Origin: Acidaminococcaceae bacterium
GTDB taxonomy: Bacteria; Bacillota; Negativicutes; Acidaminococcales; Acidaminococcaceae
Direction of reading: 5' to 3'
DNA: 7,799 nt
Assembly: GCA_028693975.1 (NCBI GenBank)
Contig: JAQUUF010000049.1
Location: forward strand, 1-7,799
The position numbers and the translations under genes were made by a program. Below are positions 1-5,998 of this stretch, piece after piece (the stretch's first letter is position 1; each line of letters opens with the position of its first letter). Below the pieces are notes generated by a model. It saw only the letters and a program-made list of their open reading frames with translations, did no database searches and was not told where the DNA came from.

Positions 1-27
1 TCTACTGTAAAGCCTTGAAACGAATTT

Positions 28-1221
28 TTATTTCTGAAGGGAGGTTAGTACGGCGGCTTTGGTCACAATACCGAGGAACAAGCCGTCTTTATCAATTACC
101 GGCAGAGGGAAGACAGAGTCAGCAGACATTTGTACAATGTCGCTGATTAATATATCTGGGTCTGTGATGCAGGGAATATCAAGAAGCGCTTCTGCAAAAC
201 TTTTTTTGCCGCCTGCCACTGCCAAGGCTGCATTAAGAGGTAGCAGTCCCTTGTAGTGCATGTGTGAGTCCAAAACATAAGCACTGGAGACACCGTTGAC
301 ACCCATGATTTTGACTGCCAAATTAGCGCCGACGCCTTCTCTGACCAAGGCGCCAGGGACTTCGGTTATGCTACGTACGGTTAAGACTTTGGTGGTATCG
401 ACGTTATTGATAAAGCGTTGTACGTAGTCATTGGCCGGATTGTTAAGCATTTCTTCCGGTGTGGCTACTTGGATTAGTTGACCGTCACGCAGGATTGCCA
501 CCTTGTCGCCAAGCTTAAAGGCTTCATTAATATCATGAGTGATGAAAATAATTGTCTTGAGCATTTTCTCTTGAATACGGAGCAACTCAAACTGCAAATC
601 ATTACGTACCAGTGGGTCTAGAACGGAGAAAGCTTCGTCCATGAGCAGTATTTCAGGATTGTTGGTAAGTGCTCTGGCAATACCGACACGTTGTTTCATA
701 CCGCCGCTGAGGCTGCGAATATCTTTGTTTTCCCAGCCTTGGAGACCGACCATCTCTAGCATGGCAGTGGCTTGTTTTTCTCGCTGACCACGCTCTATGC
801 CACGTACTTCTAAGCCATATACAACATTTTGTAAAACATTTCGATGACTCATAAGACCAAAATTCTGGAAAACCATAGCGACTTTGGTACGACGAAATTC
901 CTGCATTTGATTATGTGAGTAGTCTAAGATGTTAATTCCTTTGTATAATACTTCTCCTGCTGTAGGTCTATGCAAGAGGTTTAAGCAACGAATGAGAGTG
1001 GATTTGCCTGAACCTGACAAGCCAATAATTACTAAGATTTTGCCTTCTTCAACGTCTAGCGTTACATCGTTGAGTGCGACTACAACCTGCTGCTTTTTAG
1101 TGACTTCTTCTACGGAGGTACCTTCTTGCAAAGCGGTGTAAGCTTCCTTTTCTTTGCTGTCATTATCTTGGGTGGAGAATATTTTGTATAGATGTTTAAC
1201 TTGCATTATTGTTGTGCTCAT
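28..1221 (-). CDS. proV: Glycine betaine/L-proline ABC transporter ATP-binding protein (ProV/OpuAA type, with CBS pair)
   Basis: This is the cytoplasmic ATPase that powers uptake of an osmoprotectant such as glycine betaine or proline betaine through the permease encoded just upstream. At 397 residues it matches the usual ProV length of about 400. The ABC domain spans about residues 7-275, with Walker A at 67-75 (GLSGSGKST), the Q-loop glutamine at 119, the signature LSGGMKQRVG at 171-180, Walker B ILLMDE at 191-196 and the H-loop histidine at 229. The N-terminal stretch before Walker A, including the LYKIF motif, is the ProV form. Residues about 280-395 form two CBS repeats, which in the related OpuA transporter sense ionic strength; regulation here is inferred from that. 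The ATG (1219-1221) overlaps the upstream TGA by 4 bases (ATGA), which suggests translational coupling, and is preceded by a GAGGTG ribosome binding site. The substrate is inferred from family. All catalytic motifs are intact. Confidence 0.95.
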   Translation of the reverse strand: MSTTIMQVKHLYKIFSTQDNDSKEKEAYTALQEGTSVEEVTKKQQVVVALNDVTLDVEEGKILVIIGLSGSGKSTLIRCLNLLHRPTAGEVLYKGINILDYSHNQMQEFRRTKVAMVFQNFGLMSHRNVLQNVVYGLEVRGIERGQREKQATAMLEMVGLQGWENKDIRSLSGGMKQRVGIARALTNNPEILLMDEAFSVLDPLVRNDLQFELLRIQEKMLKTIIFITHDINEAFKLGDKVAILRDGQLIQVATPEEMLNNPANDYVQRFINNVDTTKVLTVRSITEVPGALVREGVGANLAVKIMGVNGVSSAYVLDSHMHYKGLLPLNAALAVAGGKKSFAEALLDIPCITDPDILISDIVQMSADSVFPLPVIDKDGLFLGIVTKAAVLTSLQK

Positions 1222-3074
1222 TGTTTGTCACCTCTTTTAGCTAAGCCTTGAGTTAAGCGGTCTAGGACAATTGCCAAAAATACTATGGAGAGACCAGCAA
1301 GGAGGCCGCGCCCTGATTCTGTTCTGTTAATGGCAATCAAGACCTCCATTCCTAAGCCATCTGCGCCAATCATGGCACAAGTTACTACCATGGCGACACC
1401 CATCATAATAGTCTGGTTAACGCCGGTCATAATAGTAGGTAGGGCCTGAGGGATTTGTACTTTCCATAAGAGTTGCCAAGAGGAAGTGCCGAAGCTGCGA
1501 GCGGCTTCAATTACTTCTTCATTAACTTGCTTGATACCAAAAGAAGTGAGCCTGATGATGGGAACTACGGCATATACGACTGTGGCCAGCACGGCAGGGA
1601 CTTTGCCGGGGCCTAGGAGCATAACCGCGGGAATCATATACACAAAAGTTGGCATTGTCTGCATGGCATCTAAAATTATTTTGGCATAGGTGCCAGAAGA
1701 GTGAGACAGGAGAATGCCTACGGGCAGACCGATGAGCAGAGATACAATTACTGAGACTATTACTACGGCCAAGGTTTCTATCATAAATTCCCAGTAGCCA
1801 AAGAGCCCGACGATAAAAAGAAGGGCAGCAAAAATTAGGCCATTGGTAGTTTTGTGGGAGGTTTTTTTACCGGCAAGAGCAGTTAAGGCTAGGAGCACAA
1901 ACCAAGGGATGGCATCCAGAAGAGCTTGGGTACCATTAATGAGGGTCAATAATATTTGGCGTACGTGGTCAAAGAAATTACTCCATTTTTTGGTGATATA
2001 AAGAACACCATCGTCAATGGGCTTAGCCAGATGTAATTGCCAAGCTGTTGGGAAAGAGGTGAAAAAAGAAGTATCTTCTTGCTGGTTTTTACCGTCTAGG
2101 GCTTGCTTGACCAAAGCGGCTTTGTCTTCCGGTAGCCACTGATGCAATAATTCAGGATGAGTACGCATAAAAACCATAGCAGCATCTTCGTAGGAGCTTT
2201 TGTTGTCTGCGATATAAGCTAGCGCCTCTGCGGTGAGAGCACTGCTGGTATGATAATGTTTTAAGAATTCTGTAAATTCCGGAAATTTGCCTGGTAAGCG
2301 AGTAGAGCAAGCAACCATAACCTGGACAGAAGGGGCTTCGGTTTTGCCTTCTTGGAAGCCTAGGGCATTGAAAGGCGTGTCTTTTAAAAGAACCAAATCA
2401 TATTTGCCGGTGAGCCAGGTAGGGTCCCAGTAGTAACCAACAATAGGCTGGTGTTTACTGATAGCAGTAGTAAAGGCTGCACTTAGATTTGCTTCTGAGC
2501 CAGGGCGGAAGTAATGGTAAGATTTGTCTAAGTTGTAATAGAGAAATTTCTTGTACATCACTTTGTCTATTTCCCAACCGGGAATGGCACCGTAAATTCT
2601 GCCTTTGGTCGGGTCTTCGGGGTCGATAAATACTTTGCTGTAGCGAGCAAGGTCGGCTACAGTTTTGAGGTCTGGAGCAACGGGAGGGATACCTTTACTA
2701 GGAATACCTTCAATGACATAGCGTGGCACATAGAGCCCTTGCTTGTTGTCCCCAAAATTAAGCCCGAGAGGTATTACTGTTTTTTGAGCGACGTCGTCTT
2801 TGTAAGTAGCAAGGTTATCTACCCAGGTTTCGGATAAGACATCAATATCGCCGCGCTTAAGGGCGGTGTAGACTATGCCTGAAGAGCCGCTTAGAGTTTT
2901 GACTTTCAGGCCGTACCCATGCTGGGCGATATAAGCAATGACGCTATTGTGGAATTTGATGCTATCCCAGCCGGAATCGCCCAAGACAACAGTTTGGTCT
3001 GCTTGAGCAAGACTTATCCCGGATTGCAAGGATAAAACCACAAGAGTAAGAATGGTGATTACAATGTTTTTCAA
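1218..3074 (-). CDS. Fused glycine betaine/proline substrate-binding protein and permease (OpuAC-ProW fusion)
   Basis: This single polypeptide joins the extracytoplasmic binding protein and the membrane permease of a betaine/proline ABC importer. A lipid-free signal peptide opens it (hydrophobic core then SLAQA, likely cleaved before DQ). An OpuAC-type binding domain follows to about residue 330, with the expected tryptophan/aromatic sites (GDSGWDS, ETWVDN, YYWDPTW). A ProW-like amphipathic linker comes next, then about six membrane segments from about residue 388 to the end. The permease EAA loop is visible at about 523-542 (EAARSFG...LLWKVQIPQALP). The best start is TTG at 3072-3074 (618 residues), 8 bases after AAGGAGG at 3083-3089. 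A GTG at 3081-3083 extends the frame by 3 codons but overlaps that ribosome binding site, so it is unlikely. The binding domain comes first, unlike lactococcal OpuABC where it is C-terminal. The gene is first in the operon with the ATPase. The exact substrate is inferred. Confidence 0.93.
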   Translation of the reverse strand: MKNIVITILTLVVLSLQSGISLAQADQTVVLGDSGWDSIKFHNSVIAYIAQHGYGLKVKTLSGSSGIVYTALKRGDIDVLSETWVDNLATYKDDVAQKTVIPLGLNFGDNKQGLYVPRYVIEGIPSKGIPPVAPDLKTVADLARYSKVFIDPEDPTKGRIYGAIPGWEIDKVMYKKFLYYNLDKSYHYFRPGSEANLSAAFTTAISKHQPIVGYYWDPTWLTGKYDLVLLKDTPFNALGFQEGKTEAPSVQVMVACSTRLPGKFPEFTEFLKHYHTSSALTAEALAYIADNKSSYEDAAMVFMRTHPELLHQWLPEDKAALVKQALDGKNQQEDTSFFTSFPTAWQLHLAKPIDDGVLYITKKWSNFFDHVRQILLTLINGTQALLDAIPWFVLLALTALAGKKTSHKTTNGLIFAALLFIVGLFGYWEFMIETLAVVIVSVIVSLLIGLPVGILLSHSSGTYAKIILDAMQTMPTFVYMIPAVMLLGPGKVPAVLATVVYAVVPIIRLTSFGIKQVNEEVIEAARSFGTSSWQLLWKVQIPQALPTIMTGVNQTIMMGVAMVVTCAMIGADGLGMEVLIAINRTESGRGLLAGLSIVFLAIVLDRLTQGLAKRGDKQ

Positions 3075-3082
3075 GATGAGCA

Positions 3083-3089
3083 CCTCCTT
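3083..3089 (-). promoter_or_regulatory. Ribosome binding site that decides the start of the binding-protein/permease fusion
   Basis: On the minus strand these bases read AAGGAGG, a full-strength Shine-Dalgarno sequence. It lies 8 bases before TTG at 3074-3072, which opens a standard signal peptide (MKNIVITILTL...). The alternative GTG at 3083-3081 shares its first base with this site and so cannot be initiated from it. Confidence 0.8.
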
Positions 3090-3110
3090 GTTTGAGCAAG
3101 ACTATAGTTA

Positions 3111-3119
3111 ATTATAACA
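3111..3119 (-). promoter_or_regulatory. Extended -10 promoter of the betaine/proline ABC operon
   Basis: The minus strand reads TGT-TATAAT: a perfect sigma-A -10 hexamer (3111-3116) preceded by the extended -10 dinucleotide TG. The expected start point is about 3104, giving a leader of about 30 bases that contains the ribosome binding site. The -35 position, about 17 bases upstream, is poor (CAATGT), so the extended -10 probably carries the promoter, perhaps with an activator. Osmotic induction would be expected from the gene function, but no operator was recognised. Confidence 0.6.
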
Positions 3120-3243
3120 TACAAAGAAGAACAACATTGGAGAAAATGTCAAGTTAGATTCAATTACTTAATAGAAATATTTATAAATAAGACAAAAAAT
3201 ATGGGTGGAAGCTAGTGCCAGGCAGGGTTTACAAAAATTAGGG
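3120..3243. other. AT-rich divergent intergenic spacer between the ABC operon and queC
   Basis: This stretch separates two divergent promoters. It is AT-rich at about 3155-3205 and contains short inverted stretches such as TTTATAAA near 3180. No convincing open reading frame with a ribosome binding site, no terminator hairpin and no known riboswitch was recognised. A TTGACA lies on the minus strand at 3147-3152 but is 30 bases from the nearest -10 box. Confidence 0.4.
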
Positions 3244-3271
3244 TTGTCACAGTTGGCCAATGTGGTACAAT
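3244..3271 (+). promoter_or_regulatory. Promoter of queC
   Basis: TTGTCA (3244-3249, five of six matches to -35), a 16-base spacer, then TACAAT (3266-3271, five of six) preceded by the extended -10 TG at 3263-3264. The predicted start is about 3278, leaving a leader of about 44 bases. An 8-base palindrome TTGGCCAA (3253-3260) lies in the spacer; it could be an operator but is short enough to be chance. Confidence 0.65.
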
Positions 3272-3321
3272 GAAAATAAGATAATTTGTAGGACTTTGGG
3301 CTGATAAACAGGAGGTAATAA

Positions 3322-4005
3322 ATGAAGGCGATTGTGTTAAGTAGTGGTGGGGTAGATAGTACTACCTGCGTAGCTTGGGCCATTGAGCAATATGGAAGAG
3401 AGAACGTGAGCACGGTATCAATTTATTATGGACAGAAGCATAAGAAGGAACTGGAATGTGCGGCGAAGGTGGCCTCTTATTACGGTTTGGCACATTATGA
3501 TTTTGATTTACAGCAGATTATGCGTTACAGTAATTGCCCGCTTTTGGCGAGTTCCACGGAGGCAATAGAGCATAAAAGTTATGAGGCGCAGATAAGAGAA
3601 AACGGTGAAGGCATGGTGGCGACTTATGTACCGTTTAGAAATGGGTTGATGCTGAGCGTAGTGGCCTCTTTGGCCACAAGCATTAGTACTGAGCCTACCC
3701 AGATTTGTATTGGTGCTCACGCCGACGACGCCGCAGGCAATGCCTATGCCGATTGCTCAGAAGAGTTTATTGCGGCTATGGACAAGGCTATAAATATCGG
3801 CACTTACGACAAGCTTCATGTGGTAGCTCCTTTTGCGGGAAGTAATAAGGCAGAGGTGGTGCGCCAAGGACTTGCACTGAAGGTGCCCTATGAGCTTACT
3901 TGGAGCTGCTATGAGGGTGGAGAGAAGCCCTGTGGGACTTGTGCTACCTGTATTGATAGGGCGCGTGCTTTTACTGCCAATGGAATTAAAGATCCTGCGC
4001 TATAG
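3322..4005 (+). CDS. queC: 7-cyano-7-deazaguanine (preQ0) synthase QueC
   Basis: QueC converts 7-carboxy-7-deazaguanine plus ammonia and ATP to preQ0, the step before preQ1 in queuosine tRNA modification; it is cytoplasmic. The ATP pyrophosphatase P-loop SGGVDST is at residues 8-14. PFRNG at 104-108 and GAHADD at 131-136 are family motifs. The C-terminal zinc site is complete, with cysteines at 196, 204, 207 and 210. At 227 residues the length is normal for QueC. The ATG follows AGGAGGT (3310-3316) by 5 bases. The gene has its own promoter and terminator, so it appears monocistronic, whereas queC is often clustered with queD, queE or queF. Those partners must be elsewhere in the genome, or the cell may salvage intermediates. 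Function is secure from motifs. Confidence 0.96.
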   Translation: MKAIVLSSGGVDSTTCVAWAIEQYGRENVSTVSIYYGQKHKKELECAAKVASYYGLAHYDFDLQQIMRYSNCPLLASSTEAIEHKSYEAQIRENGEGMVATYVPFRNGLMLSVVASLATSISTEPTQICIGAHADDAAGNAYADCSEEFIAAMDKAINIGTYDKLHVVAPFAGSNKAEVVRQGLALKVPYELTWSCYEGGEKPCGTCATCIDRARAFTANGIKDPAL

Positions 4006-4014
4006 AGTTAATCA

Positions 4015-4054
4015 AAAAGTCTTGGAGAGAAATCTTCCGGACTTTTGTTTTTTT
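4015..4054 (+). terminator. Rho-independent terminator of queC
   Basis: The hairpin has outer arms AAAAGTC (4015-4021) and GACTTTT (4040-4046), an inner imperfect stem closing on a GAAA loop, and a T-rich tail TTTTGTTTTTTT (4043-4054). It begins 10 bases after the queC stop codon and separates queC from the downstream operon. Confidence 0.85.
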
Positions 4055-4080
4055 GGATACTGTTTTTGGCAGTTGTTTTA

Positions 4081-4109
4081 TTGTAATAGTCGCTACTTAA
4101 TGGTATTAT
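4081..4109 (+). promoter_or_regulatory. Promoter of the deacetylase/glycosyltransferase operon
   Basis: TTGTAA (4081-4086, four of six matches to -35), exactly 17 bases, then TATTAT (4104-4109, five of six) preceded by the extended -10 TG at 4101-4102. The predicted start is about 4116, just downstream of the queC terminator and about 37 bases before the preferred start codon of the first gene. The region is AT-rich, which inflates chance matches, but spacing and position are good. Confidence 0.6.
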
Positions 4110-4152
4110 ATTATGATACAGAAAAATAACATATATATTGGATGTGAAGATA

Positions 4153-5004
4153 TTGAAACAGATTATTATGAATGCCGATGATTTTGGCCGTCATAAATTG
4201 ATAAATGCCGCAGTAGAACAAGGGTGTGTTAGTGGTTGCTTGCGCTCAGCTACGCTGATGCCGGGTGGGGTAGCATTTGAGGATGCTATCCGAATTGCTA
4301 AGGCTCACCCAGAGCTAGGTGTGGGAGTGCATTTGACTCTAGTAAATGGTAACCCGGTGCTTCCTCCGGAGAAGATTCCTTCTTTGGTTACAGAGGAGGG
4401 TGTGTTCTGGCCGGACCATATGACTTTTATCAAAAAGTATTTCCTGGGTCAGATTAGGATGAGCGAGGTCAAGAGAGAATTAGCAGCACAAATGCTCAAA
4501 GTGCAGGGTACGGATATTACTATCAGCCATGTGGATAGTCATCAACATTTGCATACATTGCCAGGTATTATGAAATTTGTCCTGCGTTTGGCGCAAGAGT
4601 ATGGAGTGCATGCCATCCGCATACCTCTGACACCGATTAAGGTGGAGGCGGCAGAGCTTAATTCACCGATGCAGTTAATCGGTAGAGCTGGTTTAGCTTT
4701 TCTGGCCAAATTGGCAGCAGGCAAGGCACAGCAAAAAGGCTTCTTAATGCCGGATCATTTTGCGGGATTGGTGGCAGGTGGAGCTGTGGATACAGCTGCC
4801 TTGCTAGATATTTGTCAGACTTTGGAAGATGGGACTACAGAAGTTATGTTACATCCCGGGACCGACAATCAGACGCTGACACGCGAGTGTGAATGGGAGC
4901 ATGATTTTGAAGCGGAGCTGGGAGCAATTACGGCTCCGGAGGTTAAGGATGCTCTTGAGGAGCAAGGAGTCATAATAGGTAATTTCACAACTTTAGGAGC
5001 CTAA
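4153..5004 (+). CDS. YdjC/ChbG/HpnK-family carbohydrate deacetylase
   Basis: Metal-dependent enzymes of this family remove an N-acetyl group from sugars: ChbG acts on chitooligosaccharides, HpnK on hopanoid-linked GlcNAc, and NaxD on undecaprenyl-phosphate-GalNAc. The metal and catalytic motifs are all present: NADDFG near the N-terminus with the paired aspartates, GVHLTL at about 58, HVDSHQHLH at about 126-134, RIP at about 156 and MLHPGT near 232-237. There is no signal peptide and no clear membrane segment, so it acts in the cytoplasm or at the membrane surface. The start is uncertain: TTG at 4153 gives MKQIIMNADDFG, typical of the family, with a weak GGATGTGAAG upstream. TTG at 4138 and ATG at 4168 are alternatives without a ribosome binding site. 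One base separates its stop from the next ATG. Operon context favours a polyprenyl-linked amino sugar substrate over free chitooligosaccharide; this is inference. Confidence 0.88.
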   Translation: MKQIIMNADDFGRHKLINAAVEQGCVSGCLRSATLMPGGVAFEDAIRIAKAHPELGVGVHLTLVNGNPVLPPEKIPSLVTEEGVFWPDHMTFIKKYFLGQIRMSEVKRELAAQMLKVQGTDITISHVDSHQHLHTLPGIMKFVLRLAQEYGVHAIRIPLTPIKVEAAELNSPMQLIGRAGLAFLAKLAAGKAQQKGFLMPDHFAGLVAGGAVDTAALLDICQTLEDGTTEVMLHPGTDNQTLTRECEWEHDFEAELGAITAPEVKDALEEQGVIIGNFTTLGA

Positions 5005-5005
5005 T

Positions 5006-5983
5006 ATGGATAAGATAACCATTATTGTTCCCTGTTTTAATGAGCAGGAAGTATTATTGGCTTTGTATGAAAAATTGCAAAAAGTACTGGGTGCGGTAAA
5101 AGATTGTGAATTTACTTGTCTTTTTATCAACGACGGCAGCAAGGATGGTACGCTAGATATCTTGCGGGATTTGTCTGCGGCGGATCATCGTATATCCTAT
5201 CTTAGCTTCTCGCGTAATTTTGGCAAAGAGGCAGCCATGTTGGCAGGATTGGATTATGCTCAAGGCGATGCGGTTATTATTATGGATGCGGACTTGCAAC
5301 ATCCACCGGAATTGATACCAGAGATGTTAGACTACTGGCGGCAAGGATATGACGATGTTTGCGCTAAGCGCCGAGACCGTAATGACGAGACATTCGGTAA
5401 AGCCACTATGACGAAGCTTTTTTATAGAATTCTAGAAGTTGGCAGTAAGGTGCCTGTACAACGTAATGTGGGCGATTTCCGCCTGCTGGATAAGCGTTGT
5501 GTGGCAGCACTTTGTCTCTTGCGCGAAGAACAGCGTTATACCAAGGGGATGTTTACTTGGATTGGCTATAGGAAGAAAGAGTTCTATTTCAACCCTCAAC
5601 AGCGTTTTGCGGGACAAACTACTTGGAACTACTTATCTTTGACTAATTTAGCCATAGAGGGCATTACTTCTTTTACAACCGCGCCCTTGCGGCTGACCGC
5701 TGTTTTGGGTTTGTTTGTGTCCTTTATAGCTATTTGTTATATGGTCTTTGTTTTCTTTAGTGCATTGATTTATGGGGATCCTGTTGCAGGCTATCCGACT
5801 TTATTGACGGTACTTTTATTCTTGGGCGGGGTACAGCTTCTATCGTTAGGGATAATTGGAGAGTACTTGGGACGAGTATTTAATGAAAGCAAGAAACGAC
5901 CCATCTACATCGTTGATGAGTACGACCATCGGAAGATGTCTTATGCAACAGAGCGAGCGGTACGGGAAAAACCGCTAAATTAA
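5006..5983 (+). CDS. GtrB/ArnC-like polyprenyl-phosphate glycosyltransferase (GT2)
   Basis: It probably transfers a sugar from a nucleotide donor to undecaprenyl phosphate on the inner face of the cytoplasmic membrane. A GT-A domain of family GT2 (DPM1-like) covers about residues 1-220: VPCFNE at 8-13, NDGSKDGT at 42-49, RNFGKEAA at 70-77, the metal-binding DADLQHPPE at 94-102, GDFRLLD at 156-162 and the conserved Q/W segment FAGQTTWNY at 201-209. Two membrane segments follow at about 229-255 and 264-285, then the conserved GEYLGR and KKRPIYIV tail. The 325-residue length and two-helix C-terminus match GtrB, ArnC and YfdH. AGGAG at 4995-4999 lies inside the end of the previous gene, 6 bases before the ATG, so the two are probably translated together. 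The sugar cannot be told from sequence; a neighbouring deacetylase suggests an N-acetylhexosamine. Confidence 0.92.
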   Translation: MDKITIIVPCFNEQEVLLALYEKLQKVLGAVKDCEFTCLFINDGSKDGTLDILRDLSAADHRISYLSFSRNFGKEAAMLAGLDYAQGDAVIIMDADLQHPPELIPEMLDYWRQGYDDVCAKRRDRNDETFGKATMTKLFYRILEVGSKVPVQRNVGDFRLLDKRCVAALCLLREEQRYTKGMFTWIGYRKKEFYFNPQQRFAGQTTWNYLSLTNLAIEGITSFTTAPLRLTAVLGLFVSFIAICYMVFVFFSALIYGDPVAGYPTLLTVLLFLGGVQLLSLGIIGEYLGRVFNESKKRPIYIVDEYDHRKMSYATERAVREKPLN

Positions 5984-5998
5984 GAGGGGAGGCCAAAT

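Noticed and set aside
3147..3152. A perfect TTGACA on the minus strand upstream of the ABC operon.
   Set aside because: It is 30 bases from the TATAAT at 3116-3111, far outside the usual 16-19 base spacing, and no -10-like hexamer stands at the right distance.
3253..3260. TTGGCCAA palindrome in the queC promoter spacer as an operator.
   Set aside because: It is a perfect 8-base palindrome but does not extend further, has no second copy in the window, and could easily be chance; it is recorded only inside the promoter entry.
3272..3321. A possible preQ1 riboswitch in the queC leader.
   Set aside because: The leader lacks the preQ1-I stem-loop and the A-rich tail pattern, and is barely long enough to hold one.
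3168..3413. A minus-strand open frame of 81 codons overlapping the queC start.
   Set aside because: It runs antisense into the secure queC gene, its residue composition looks random, and it has no matching context; it is a shadow frame.
4153..5983. Hopanoid-modification genes (HpnK with HpnI) as the reading of the deacetylase and GT2 pair.
   Set aside because: The deacetylase does resemble HpnK, but the GT2 has the GtrB/ArnC tail with two C-terminal helices, and there is no HpnG, HpnH or HpnJ neighbour. I kept it only as an alternative.
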